NCBI GenBank assembly: GCA_002381945.1
Contig: DFXY01000065.1
Span: 16,262-71,736, forward strand
Direction: 5' to 3'
DNA: 55,475 bases
From: Bacteriovoracaceae bacterium UBA4096
Lineage (GTDB): Bacteria; Bdellovibrionota; Bacteriovoracia; Bacteriovoracales; Bacteriovoracaceae
In this document: positions 8,689 through 16,265 of the stretch, in pieces
Numbering within the stretch: position 1 is the first letter of the stretch
Layout: each line of letters starts with the position of its first letter
Translations under genes and position numbers: made by a program
Notes under the pieces: generated by a model
Told to the model about the DNA's origin: nothing
The model's input: the letters and a program-made list of their open reading frames with translations, nothing else
Databases searched by the model: none

Positions 8689-9012
8689 ATGGCAAATCTA
8701 ACAAGTGTAACTTCTGCTAATTTTGACCAAGAAGTTATGAATTCTGACAAACCAGTCCTCGTAGATTTTTGGGCTGAATGGTGCGGTCCGTGTAAGGCCC
8801 TCTCTCCAGTATTAGATGAAATAGCGACTGAAATGAACGGTAAAGCAAACGTTGTAAAAGTTAACGTTGATCAGGCTTCTGATCTTGCTCAGAAATACGG
8901 TATTCGTGGTATCCCTACTCTTATTTTCTTCAAGAACGGCGAAGTAAAGTCAACTCTTGTTGGAAATCAACCGAAAGCTGAAATCGTTAAAAATATCAAT
9001 TCACTTTTATAA
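8689..9012 (+). CDS. trxA: Thioredoxin
   Basis: A 107-residue cytoplasmic dithiol reductase with the classic active site WAEWCGPCKAL and the cis-proline segment RGIPTLIFF. Length and layout match TrxA exactly, with no signal peptide or extra domain. AAGGAG lies five bases before the ATG. It reduces disulfides in enzymes such as ribonucleotide reductase, using electrons from thioredoxin reductase, which is not in this window. A leader hairpin and an extended -10 promoter candidate lie upstream, and a strong hairpin follows the gene. Confidence 0.97.
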   Translation: MANLTSVTSANFDQEVMNSDKPVLVDFWAEWCGPCKALSPVLDEIATEMNGKANVVKVNVDQASDLAQKYGIRGIPTLIFFKNGEVKSTLVGNQPKAEIVKNINSLL

Positions 9013-9020
9013 TTCAGGCT

Positions 9021-9042
9021 GGCGGACCTTCACAGGTCCGCC
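9021..9042 (+). terminator. Perfect 9-bp hairpin after trxA
   Basis: GGCGGACCT and AGGTCCGCC pair perfectly around a TCAC loop, nine bases after the trxA stop and eight bases before gmhA. No T-tract follows, so it may be an attenuating or RNA-stabilising structure between the two genes instead of a full intrinsic terminator. Confidence 0.5.
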
Positions 9043-9050
9043 TGTAACTT

Positions 9051-9632
9051 ATGAGCTATATTCGTTCATCTCTTTTAGAAGCCCAATCCACTCTTAATAA
9101 ATTTATTGATGATGAAAAAAATATCAAACTAATTGAGCAATCAATTGAGATTTTCGTTGATTCATTCAAGAGTAAGGGACGGGTTTTTAGCTGTGGTAAC
9201 GGCGGCTCAATGTGCGATTCACTTCATTTTGCAGAAGAATTAACTGGACGTTATCGCAAAGATCGGGCCCCCCTACCTGCAACGGGAATCTCTGAAGCCG
9301 GCCACATTACATGCATTGCCAATGATTTTGGTTTTGATTATATCTTTTCACGTTTTGTTGAAGCCTGGGGTCAGCAGGGAGATACTCTGCTTGCAATCTC
9401 AACATCAGGCAATTCCGCCAACGTTATTAAAGCAGTGGAAGTGGCCAAAGCAAAAGGCATGAAAGTCGTAGGGCTTTTAGGGAAAGATGGTGGAAAACTT
9501 AAGTCCATGGTTGATGTCCCCCTAATCATCCCTTGCCCCATTACAGATCGAATTCAAGAAGTCCATATCAAGTGCATCCATATCTTCATTGAAGGCATTG
9601 AGAGACAGCTATTCCCTGAAAATTACCTGTAA
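9051..9632 (+). CDS. gmhA: Sedoheptulose 7-phosphate isomerase GmhA
   Basis: A 193-residue SIS-fold enzyme converting D-sedoheptulose 7-phosphate to D-glycero-D-manno-heptose 7-phosphate, the first step towards ADP-heptose for the LPS inner core. The phosphate-binding loops CGNGGSMCDSLHFAEEL and STSGNSANV are clear. The catalytic Glu and His are expected in HFAEELTGRY and in VHIKCIHIFIEGIE near the C-terminus. The start is close behind the trxA hairpin. A family 9 glycosyltransferase at 39932-40939 in the same window is of the kind that uses the pathway product. Confidence 0.93.
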   Translation: MSYIRSSLLEAQSTLNKFIDDEKNIKLIEQSIEIFVDSFKSKGRVFSCGNGGSMCDSLHFAEELTGRYRKDRAPLPATGISEAGHITCIANDFGFDYIFSRFVEAWGQQGDTLLAISTSGNSANVIKAVEVAKAKGMKVVGLLGKDGGKLKSMVDVPLIIPCPITDRIQEVHIKCIHIFIEGIERQLFPENYL

Positions 9633-9649
9633 AAATTACAGTGTAATTT
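9620..9649 (+). terminator. AT-rich hairpin overlapping the gmhA stop
   Basis: AAATTAC-CTGTA pairs with TACAG-(T)-GTAATTT around an AAAAT loop, making twelve pairs with one bulge. The gmhA stop codon (9630-9632) lies inside the left arm and loop. A short T-rich stretch follows. It may terminate gmhA transcription before the next exported-protein gene. Confidence 0.45.
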
Positions 9650-9711
9650 CTCTAAGGTGGCCATCGATTTTAACGTTTCTTATAACGACTCCATATTATC
9701 CAGGAGTCCTT

Positions 9712-10617
9712 ATGACCGTAAAATTATGGTTAACGTTAATTGTATCCTTAGTATTCTTCCAAAGACAGGCCTTAGCTGAAACCGTTTACACAACTGTCTT
9801 TAATGTCTTTGAATCAATAAAGTCAGAACGACTTTTTGTTCTTTCGGGCATTGATGGACGAGTTTATAAAACAACCAATAGTGAAGAAAACCTTAAGCGT
9901 CTGGCAGGAATGCTAGGACAATTAGTGAAGTTGGATTATTCGCTCTCAGGCAATGAAGCCATCATTACCAATATTAGAGTAGCAAACCCAGATGAAGTTG
10001 ATACACGTACTCTTGACCTCAATCATTTTCAATATAATCAACTAAGATCATTTGCTCCTACTGATCTTCAGACTTATGAAAATGCAGTAAAGGTCTTTAA
10101 TGACATGCTTAATGATGGGGATAAAAATCGTTCTCAATGCTTTAAGCGTGCTCATATGTGGGCATTTGATATGTGGTCAAAATCAAATATCTATTCGGAA
10201 AAGATATTTATGTTCTACACCAAACGGTATCAGATTCTGGAAGATTTCAATTGGTGGTTTCATGTTGCTCCAATGGTTACTGCCGGTGGAGTTGAATACG
10301 TCATGGATGGAACATTCATGAAAAAACCTACTCCAGTTAAAGAATGGTATAACTGGTTCCTTCATACAGATAAAATTACCTGTCCAGAAATCACTACCTA
10401 TCAGGAATTTGAGAACAATCATTGGAATCGTCTGTGTTATATCATGAAAGTTCCTATGTACTATTTTAGACCACTCGATATGGAGAATCGTGACAAGATC
10501 GGTGAACAAAGAAATCACTGGGTTTTGGAGGAACTTCAAGACGCCAGGAAAGCTTTTAAGAATTGGGATAAGTCTTATGAGGGCCTTGATACTGGTAAAA
10601 AAGACAGAAAATTTTAA
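9712..10617 (+). CDS. Exported protein-glutaminase-like (protein deamidase) protein
   Basis: A 301-residue exported protein with a signal peptide ending near RQALA. An N-terminal region of about 120 residues is followed by QCFKRAHMWAFD, WWFHVAPMV and VMDGTFMKKP. The order Cys-x3-AH, W-x-HVA, D-x-(S/T)-x-F/L matches the Cys-His-Asp layout of the secreted Chryseobacterium protein-glutaminase, a papain-like enzyme that deamidates glutamine side chains in proteins. All three catalytic residues appear present, and the N-terminal part could be a propeptide. The start at 9712 follows AGGAG and gives a clean signal peptide; the frame is open further upstream. The match rests on motif recall. A relation to transglutaminase-like folds is the main alternative. 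Confidence 0.62.
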   Translation: MTVKLWLTLIVSLVFFQRQALAETVYTTVFNVFESIKSERLFVLSGIDGRVYKTTNSEENLKRLAGMLGQLVKLDYSLSGNEAIITNIRVANPDEVDTRTLDLNHFQYNQLRSFAPTDLQTYENAVKVFNDMLNDGDKNRSQCFKRAHMWAFDMWSKSNIYSEKIFMFYTKRYQILEDFNWWFHVAPMVTAGGVEYVMDGTFMKKPTPVKEWYNWFLHTDKITCPEITTYQEFENNHWNRLCYIMKVPMYYFRPLDMENRDKIGEQRNHWVLEELQDARKAFKNWDKSYEGLDTGKKDRKF

Positions 10618-10629
10618 GGAATTATATAT

Positions 10630-11055
10630 ATGAAAAAAATATTATTTGGTTTGATGAGTCTGACATTAACAGCTGCATTCGCTCATACGATTGAAGGAAC
10701 ACAAGTTCTGGAAGGCTCGCTCAAAACGAAGCTGATTGTGAGTGGCATTGAAACCACCTGCAAAGTTAAGATAGATAAAGTGAAAAACCTCATGGAAGAA
10801 GATTCTTATGGAAATCCCGCCTACAACATTCTGGTAAGGATGGAACTTAGCGGGAATGACTATGAAAGAAGCATTAAAGTTAAATATGACAAACGTTCCT
10901 GGATGAACAATCTCTTTCAGGCCGGAAATAAAACGGAAGTCAGAGATTTTGAATATAAAGCACAGGATGGTTCGACTCTAACCATCAATCAGAGCGGACG
11001 ATTGGTTTCTGCCAGTATGTTGTATCAGAACAAAAAAATTACCTGCACATTTTAA
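10630..11055 (+). CDS. Small exported protein downstream of the glutaminase-like gene
   Basis: A 141-residue protein with a signal peptide (MKKILFGLMSLTLTAAFA). The mature part is beta-rich, with one Cys in ETTCKVKI and one in KITCTF that could form a disulfide linking the ends. I do not recognise the family. It begins twelve bases after the glutaminase-like gene with AAGGA ahead of the ATG, so the two are probably one transcript ending at the terminator at 11071. The pairing could indicate a partner or inhibitor role, but nothing in the sequence proves this. Confidence 0.75.
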   Translation: MKKILFGLMSLTLTAAFAHTIEGTQVLEGSLKTKLIVSGIETTCKVKIDKVKNLMEEDSYGNPAYNILVRMELSGNDYERSIKVKYDKRSWMNNLFQAGNKTEVRDFEYKAQDGSTLTINQSGRLVSASMLYQNKKITCTF

Positions 11056-11070
11056 TCAACTAAGTTTTCA

Positions 11071-11095
11071 GGGGCAGCAAACGTTGCCCCTTTCT
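11071..11095 (+). terminator. Intrinsic terminator after the 10630 gene
   Basis: GGGGCAGC pairs with GTTGCCCC (one G-U pair) around an AAAC loop, followed by TTTCT. It lies 15 bases past the stop codon and closes the two-gene exported-protein transcript before the motor operon. Confidence 0.7.
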
Positions 11096-11180
11096 CCTAT
11101 CTCGCTGAATTTTCTTCCCCCACATTAAATTAGGCTTATAATGAGGTATAAATCTTTATTTTTCCATGGAAGGGGAATTT

Positions 11181-11822
11181 ATGACGTTAGTTCAAGATGC
11201 TATCCGCTTTATCTCAGAGGGCGGAGTCTTCATGTACGTAATCCTGGCAGTGTGGGCCTTCGCACTAGCAGTTGCACTCGAGAGATTCAAAAAATTATCT
11301 TATACATATGATGTTGATGGTCCTTCATTTATGAATGAACTTCAGCGCTATATTCTCTCAAACGATATTCAAGGTGCCATTCGAGTTTGTTCAGGATCTA
11401 TGGCCGCACTTCCGAAAGTATTAAAAAGCGGACTGAAACGTGCCAATCAATCAACGGAACAAGTTCAAAATGCTATTGATGCAACGGCATTGGAAGTCAT
11501 TCCCAAAATTGAAATGCGCCTTCCTTATCTTCAGCTTGCTGCAAACCTTTCAACTCTATTCGGTCTACTTGGGACAATCCAGGGTTTGATTCAATCATTT
11601 TCTGCAGTATCAGCAGCTGATCCGACACAAAAAGCAGAAGTTCTGGCAAAAGGTATTGCTGTTGCCATGAATACAACAGCATTTGGTCTGTTTGCAGCGA
11701 TTACAATTATGATGGTTCACGCTTTCCTGGCAGCGAAGTCTGAGAAAATTGTCTCTGAAATTGATGAATTCTCAGTGAAACTACAGGATCTACTTGGTAC
11801 TAAAAAAGCCATAGACGAGTAA
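11181..11822 (+). CDS. AglR-like MotA/TolQ/ExbB proton-channel protein
   Basis: A 213-residue inner-membrane channel subunit with three hydrophobic segments: GGVFMYVILAVWAFALAVA near the N-terminus, then LSTLFGLLGTIQGLIQSF and VAMNTTAFGLFAAITIMM. The last two carry the small and Thr residues typical of the TolQ/ExbB pore. It would form a proton-driven motor with the two TolR-like proteins that follow, as AglR does with AglQ and AglS in Myxococcus gliding. The start at 11181 follows AAGGGG; the frame also opens at 11166. A TATAAT at 11137-11142 may be the -10 box of this operon. Confidence 0.9.
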   Translation: MTLVQDAIRFISEGGVFMYVILAVWAFALAVALERFKKLSYTYDVDGPSFMNELQRYILSNDIQGAIRVCSGSMAALPKVLKSGLKRANQSTEQVQNAIDATALEVIPKIEMRLPYLQLAANLSTLFGLLGTIQGLIQSFSAVSAADPTQKAEVLAKGIAVAMNTTAFGLFAAITIMMVHAFLAAKSEKIVSEIDEFSVKLQDLLGTKKAIDE

Positions 11823-11832
11823 GGATTAGCTC

Positions 11833-12363
11833 ATGCTAAAAGTCCCTACCAGCCGTAAAAGAAGAAAACCGGAAGAGAAGCTAAATTTAGTTCCAATCAT
11901 GGATGCTATTTTTATCTTCATCTTCTTCCTATTAATGTCATCTACCTTTCTGAGGATTTATGAGATCGGAAGTGATGTTCCGATCGTTTCTGATGCTGAA
12001 CCTCCGAAAGACCCGAAGGATCCTCTGGCGTTGACTCTTACAGCTGAAACGAATGAGATCACTCTGGCACGAGGCTTACCATCAAAATCTTTCAAGAAGT
12101 TTCAACGTCAGCCAAATGGTGAATTTAACTATGAAGAAATTCATAGTGTGTTGATTGATCTCAAAAAAGATCACCTGGACGAAAATACCATCATTTTTGA
12201 GCCGGTCGGCGATCTGACTTATGATGAAATTGTTAAAATCATGGATGCTGTAAGAGCTTTGAATAAAACTGATGAGGCGATATTCAAAAAGAATAAAGAC
12301 GGGATTGATGAGAAAATCAAAGATCTGTTTAGTAAAATCATTTTCTCTAATTTAATGAGCTAA
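11833..12363 (+). CDS. TolR/ExbD-like motor subunit (AglQ/AglS type), first copy
   Basis: A 176-residue single-pass protein. NLVPIMDAIFIFIFFLLM is the TolR/ExbD helix with its essential Asp at about residue 24, followed by a periplasmic domain. The family couples proton flow through the TolQ-like pore to periplasmic movement. The mature domain contains a charged insert (about residues 50-110) longer than in short ExbD proteins. It starts ten bases after the AglR-like gene and is followed within nine bases by a second TolR-like gene, the same motor composition as M. xanthus AglRQS. Confidence 0.88.
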   Translation: MLKVPTSRKRRKPEEKLNLVPIMDAIFIFIFFLLMSSTFLRIYEIGSDVPIVSDAEPPKDPKDPLALTLTAETNEITLARGLPSKSFKKFQRQPNGEFNYEEIHSVLIDLKKDHLDENTIIFEPVGDLTYDEIVKIMDAVRALNKTDEAIFKKNKDGIDEKIKDLFSKIIFSNLMS

Positions 12364-12371
12364 GAGGATAT

Positions 12372-12884
12372 ATGGCACGTAAGGCTTCACGATTTAGTGC
12401 GAGAAGAAGAAAGACTAAAGTCTTCGATATTGATATCACTTCTCTCCTCGATATTTTAACCATCCTGCTGGTATTTCTACTTCAAAGTTATAATTCATCA
12501 GGTGTGATCATTAACGTTCCTAAAGATATTGAGCTACCTCGCTCGGCTTCTGAATCAATGAATAACTTCGGTGTGAACATTCAGGTTTCTAAGTCCCAAA
12601 TCTGGGTCGATGATACGGAAGTGGTTAACGTTGATAGCAGTGATAAAGGCCAGCTCTTTGACGAAGGCGGGCGTCGGATTGTTCCCCTCTATAATGAACT
12701 TGTTAAGATCAAAGAAACCATTAAGCAGTCTGAAAAGCTTTCTCCTGAAGCCAAAAAGTTCTCAGGAATTGCAAATCTAGTAGTCGATAAATCTCTGAAA
12801 TATAATTATTTAAAACGCGTTATGTACACCTGTGCAGCTGCCGGCTTTAAAGAATTCAAATTCGTCGTCCTAACTTCTAACTAG
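12372..12884 (+). CDS. TolR/ExbD-like motor subunit (AglQ/AglS type), second copy
   Basis: A 170-residue TolR/ExbD protein with a very basic cytoplasmic N-terminus (SRFSARRRKTK). The helix DIDITSLLDILTILLVFLL carries the conserved Asp at about residue 26, followed by a periplasmic domain. It differs clearly from the preceding copy, so the pair is not a recent duplication. It is probably the third gene of the motor operon, with GAGGATAT before the ATG. Transcription then runs into the inverted-repeat element at 12893-13074. Confidence 0.88.
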   Translation: MARKASRFSARRRKTKVFDIDITSLLDILTILLVFLLQSYNSSGVIINVPKDIELPRSASESMNNFGVNIQVSKSQIWVDDTEVVNVDSSDKGQLFDEGGRRIVPLYNELVKIKETIKQSEKLSPEAKKFSGIANLVVDKSLKYNYLKRVMYTCAAAGFKEFKFVVLTSN

Positions 12885-12892
12885 AAAACTAA

Positions 12893-13074
12893 GTTCCAAC
12901 ACACTTTTACGTAAACGTTGTGTCAACCTATCACTTACACTGGGATCCAAACAGGATCCCCAGTGAATTCACACATTTTCGTTGCTGTAAAAATTAAAGA
13001 CAGAAGAATTAGATAAGATCTAGCACACTTTACTTAAGATATTACACAGTGCTTACGTAAAAGTGTGCTGGAAC
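12893..13074. repeat. 182-bp element with 31-bp imperfect terminal inverted repeats (MITE-like)
   Basis: The left end (12893-12923) and the reverse complement of the right end (13044-13074) agree at 27 of 31 positions, and all four differences are transitions. Both ends share the core CACACTTTTACGTAA and begin GTTCCA. The interior is non-coding and holds a further hairpin at 12938-12965. No obvious target-site duplication is seen. The element fills the gap between the convergent motor and glt operons. It may be a miniature inverted-repeat transposable element or a large bidirectional RNA structure. Confidence 0.6.
12938..12965. terminator. Bidirectional hairpin between convergent operons
   Basis: CACTGGGATCC and GGATCCCCAGTG pair with one bulged C around an AAACA loop, about 55 bases after the second TolR-like gene. 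No T-tract follows on either side. It lies inside the larger inverted-repeat element, so terminator activity is only a possibility. Confidence 0.45.
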
Positions 13075-13083
13075 CTTTTTGAA

Positions 13084-15114
13084 TTATATTTTCTTGGGGT
13101 AGAAGTTCATTGGTTGTTTCACTTCTACTGTACCGCCACCCATAGGTTCAGGAAACGTTATCCCTCTTAAAACATTCACAACACAACCACTAACATCTCT
13201 AGGAAGTGGAGTTGATCCATCAATACCGGCCTTGGATACGTGTCCAGAAGAGCCGATCACAAAGTTAAGTTTTATCGTTCCGGTAGCTTCAGTTCCACGT
13301 CTTTCAAGTTCACGCTGATAACAGCTTCGAAACTGAGGCAAAAATTCCATCAGGCGTTGACGAATAATGTCAGGATCCATAGAACCTAGAACAACTGTTT
13401 CCGAAGGAATCCCAGCGGTATAAATCATTCGTTTGGCAGATAACCCTTCTGCCCCTTTTGATTCTCCCAATTGGCCAGTGGTTGCACCAACAAGACTTCC
13501 TTGGTTCGTTGCTATGTCCGCTGTCTTGATATTACCTGAACCAGTGCTCACACCAGAAGCGGCCCCCACCATCTCTCCACCAGTGCCTGTGACTGCTTTC
13601 GTTTGGACACCCGAAAGTGAACCACCCTTAGCTACCAGTGAACTAATAGAACTTTTAAAATCTGCTGATTTATAAACTTCAACATGTCCTGCCGTTTTGG
13701 CCTGAAATTGAGACTGGGCCGTTGGCGTTTTAGCAGAAGGCATTTTTTGATTATTATTGGCCGCGGCGGAAGGTGTTGATACTACCTTCGGACTAGGCTT
13801 TTTCACAGGTTGTGTCCCCTGCTTAACGATCTTCTTCTCGGTAGCTGTCTTCTTCCCTGGATCCGGCTTTTTAGTTTGATCCTTAGTCTGCATGATATCA
13901 GGTTTTTTGACATCCGGTTTCTTCTGGGTTTCAGTCACTTTTTTTACTGCGACTTTATCAGGAGCTGTTTGAGCGGCTTTCTCTTTAACTTCAGTTTTCT
14001 CGACTGCTTTATTTTTGGAGACTGTTAAAGGACGTTTATAAAGAATTGTTGCCAGACGCTCAGGAGCTAGATCTTCTTTCTTTTCGTCTTCAGGAATCTC
14101 AATGAGATTCATACCAATTGAAAACATCCCTACCAGGAAGAGAATCATTGCCAGATATTTTCTAAACTCCTGATCTCGCTTAAGGATTGGAGCTGAAGCG
14201 ACTTTCGGGGGAGCGGCAACATTCCTCACAAAAATTTGCAAATTATCTTTTTGTAAGCGAAGCAGGTCCTGACCATTGAGTTCAACGCTCGTACCCACAT
14301 GTCCAGTATCTTTTTTCTTATCAGACAGAAGGAAAACTCCAAATCCCGGTAGCGTATGCACAACAGCTGATCCACCACGCACTTCTACAAAAGGGAATTT
14401 TTCTGTTTTACCTAGATAAGGGAATTCAAGTTCTTCACTCTTAGTGGTAACACCTGATATATAATACGTGGCTTTACCTTCAGGTAGATAATCAACACTA
14501 AATACTTGATCATTAAAAAGAATAATGACTTCGACTGCTTGTTTAGCCGATTCATATTTGAAGATAGGATAAAGTTCTGCCTGGTCTTCAAATATATATT
14601 CAGAGAATTCAGCTTTAGGGTCAGAAGCTAGTGGGTACACAATTGATGGAACTTCTGAAGAAACCGCAGGGGCTGCTTTTGGTAAAGCCTTGGGAGCTGC
14701 CGGCAAGTCAGGAAGTGCAACAGGAAGGGCCTTAACAGAAGCTGAACCGTGGGCCGGCTCCAATGAATCCAGTACAGGAGGAAGAGCTTCATCTGCAGCG
14801 TAAATTTGAAATTCAAACTCGACATCGGCCAGTCGAAAGAAATCTCCGACATGAATTTCTTTAACGATGATCTTATCATCATTAACAAAAGTTCCATTGG
14901 TTGAGTTCATATCATAAATGACAGCCCGATCATCAAAGATCTCAAGGACCGCATGAACGGCGGAGACAGAATCATTATTTACAATCAGATCGCAGCTTTC
15001 TGTGCGCCCAAGTAGATGTCGTCCTTTTCGGAAAACTCCACCTTGAGTTTTGTAATGAGCTTTAGTTGGTCTTAGCTCAAACATCTTAGGCTGCTTATTT
15101 TTTTCTAATTCCAC
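13084..15114 (-). CDS. GltG/PglI-like gliding protein: FHA - TM - TonB-like C-terminal domain
   Basis: A 676-residue inner-membrane protein spanning cytoplasm and periplasm. The N-terminal FHA domain (about 20-100) keeps the phosphothreonine-binding residues: GRTESCD, SAVHAV and NSTNGTFVN. A middle domain runs to about residue 300. One membrane helix follows (LAMILFLVGMFSIGMNL), then a long Lys/Pro/Thr-rich periplasmic stretch. The C-terminal domain has RSCYQRELERRG and a beta-rich end, as in the AgmX/PglI (TonB-C-like) family. In Myxococcus the FHA-containing GltG links the AglRQS motor to periplasmic Glt parts. The start is GTG, supported by AGGGG; it is the last gene of the glt operon. Confidence 0.88.
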   Translation of the reverse strand: MELEKNKQPKMFELRPTKAHYKTQGGVFRKGRHLLGRTESCDLIVNNDSVSAVHAVLEIFDDRAVIYDMNSTNGTFVNDDKIIVKEIHVGDFFRLADVEFEFQIYAADEALPPVLDSLEPAHGSASVKALPVALPDLPAAPKALPKAAPAVSSEVPSIVYPLASDPKAEFSEYIFEDQAELYPIFKYESAKQAVEVIILFNDQVFSVDYLPEGKATYYISGVTTKSEELEFPYLGKTEKFPFVEVRGGSAVVHTLPGFGVFLLSDKKKDTGHVGTSVELNGQDLLRLQKDNLQIFVRNVAAPPKVASAPILKRDQEFRKYLAMILFLVGMFSIGMNLIEIPEDEKKEDLAPERLATILYKRPLTVSKNKAVEKTEVKEKAAQTAPDKVAVKKVTETQKKPDVKKPDIMQTKDQTKKPDPGKKTATEKKIVKQGTQPVKKPSPKVVSTPSAAANNNQKMPSAKTPTAQSQFQAKTAGHVEVYKSADFKSSISSLVAKGGSLSGVQTKAVTGTGGEMVGAASGVSTGSGNIKTADIATNQGSLVGATTGQLGESKGAEGLSAKRMIYTAGIPSETVVLGSMDPDIIRQRLMEFLPQFRSCYQRELERRGTEATGTIKLNFVIGSSGHVSKAGIDGSTPLPRDVSGCVVNVLRGITFPEPMGGGTVEVKQPMNFYPKKI

Positions 15115-15123
15115 TGCTATCCC

Positions 15124-15375
15124 CTAGCGAATGCCTTCTATGGCTTTTTTCATTTCTTTATTAAAATTCTTACGTTCCGGAAGTTTATTTGCAAATTCTT
15201 TACGAAGTCGTGGTGAGATGGAAATATCACCAGGTGAACCTGCTTCCCCTTCAACTCCGATTTCTTCAAAATCAAACTTCTCGAATTTTTTGTATTCATA
15301 ACGAACATTCCCTTTTGTCTGCGCAAAAGCACTCGAGATAAACATAAGACAAAGAGTTATGGCAAAAATTTTCAT
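15124..15375 (-). CDS. Small exported protein of the glt cluster
   Basis: An 83-residue protein with a signal peptide ending SSAFA, followed by a charged mature chain of about 65 residues rich in Lys, Glu and Phe (YKKFEKFDFEEIGVEGE). No Cys and no membrane helix are present after cleavage. I do not recognise a family. It overlaps the preceding TPR lipoprotein gene by four bases (ATGA) and ends nine bases before the GltG-like gene. That strongly suggests co-translation and a periplasmic role in the same machine. Confidence 0.75.
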   Translation of the reverse strand: MKIFAITLCLMFISSAFAQTKGNVRYEYKKFEKFDFEEIGVEGEAGSPGDISISPRLRKEFANKLPERKNFNKEMKKAIEGIR

Positions 15376-16265
15376 TCTGCATCTCCTAATTGAGACTTAA
15401 TTGAAGCATAGTACTGCTTAAGATTTGCTGTTCGTGGTTTCTCAACCATATTAAAAACTCCGAGAGCATCTTTATTTCTTCCGAGCTTCTTTAAAGTCAT
15501 GGCCAGATTTAAACCGATTTCGGCACGGCTCCATTCATTCTGTGGAATATTCTGATAAAAGCTCACCGCGCGAGCATAATCAGAAAGTAAGAAATAAGCT
15601 GAACCAACAGCATTCAAAAGATCAACATCTTGGGGAGCTTCATTTAGAAGACTTTGAAAAATAGGTAGTGCCTGATCGGCAAGACCATAGGTCAAGTAAA
15701 GTTTGGCCAGATTATAGCGAGGTGTTTTTGAAAACCTGGCCACTTTATGAGCACGTTCAAACGCCACCAGTGCTTTTTGATCCTGATCCTGGCGAGCATA
15801 CATAACTCCAATATTATTTAAAGCAGGTACGTAATTGGGTTTAACTTCGAGTGCCTTATTATAAAAAAGCAGGGCCTTCCGGAATGAGCCTTGATTTAAA
15901 TGGCAATTTGCCACCTGATTCCAATAAGGAGCAACTTTCTGATAACGATTGAAATATTTGGCAGCGATGGTAAAAGCACCGTTAAAATCACGCTGGGCAC
16001 ATCGAACAGAGATATCCATTAAAGGATCTGCCGAAGTATTTATCTTTTCAAGTTCACTAGTTGAAAGACGATCTAGAGTTTCATCCTGAAGTGCCGGACT
16101 CAAAGTAGCGGCATTCCCTTGATAAAAATCCTGAACTTGTGCATTTGATAAAGGCACTTCTTTTTTAAAAGATTCATTTGATATTTTCTCAGGTGCTTTG
16201 GATGTTTTCTCTTGCGTGGTAGAGCAAGCAACCATCAAGAAGAGAGGAAGAATAACATATTTCAT
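15372..16265 (-). CDS. TPR lipoprotein of the glt cluster (GltE/AglT-like)
   Basis: A 297-residue lipoprotein with lipobox LMVACSTT and the acylated Cys at about residue 14. A short linker leads to five or six tetratricopeptide repeats (about 90-290), for example ALLFYNKALEVKPNYVPALNNIG and PIFQSLLNEAPQDVDLLNAVG in shortened form. TPR lipoproteins of this kind are part of the Myxococcus Glt envelope complex. It overlaps both neighbours by four bases (ATGA on each side). The exact Glt letter cannot be assigned without alignment. Confidence 0.82.
   Translation of the reverse strand: MKYVILPLFLMVACSTTQEKTSKAPEKISNESFKKEVPLSNAQVQDFYQGNAATLSPALQDETLDRLSTSELEKINTSADPLMDISVRCAQRDFNGAFTIAAKYFNRYQKVAPYWNQVANCHLNQGSFRKALLFYNKALEVKPNYVPALNNIGVMYARQDQDQKALVAFERAHKVARFSKTPRYNLAKLYLTYGLADQALPIFQSLLNEAPQDVDLLNAVGSAYFLLSDYARAVSFYQNIPQNEWSRAEIGLNLAMTLKKLGRNKDALGVFNMVEKPRTANLKQYYASIKSQLGDAE

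Noticed and set aside
10183..10539. 118-codon minus-strand frame inside the glutaminase-like gene
   Set aside because: Antisense shadow of a gene with signal peptide, ribosome site and catalytic motifs.
12893..13074. CRISPR array or complete insertion sequence
   Set aside because: There are only two inverted copies, no regularly spaced direct repeats, and no transposase frame inside.
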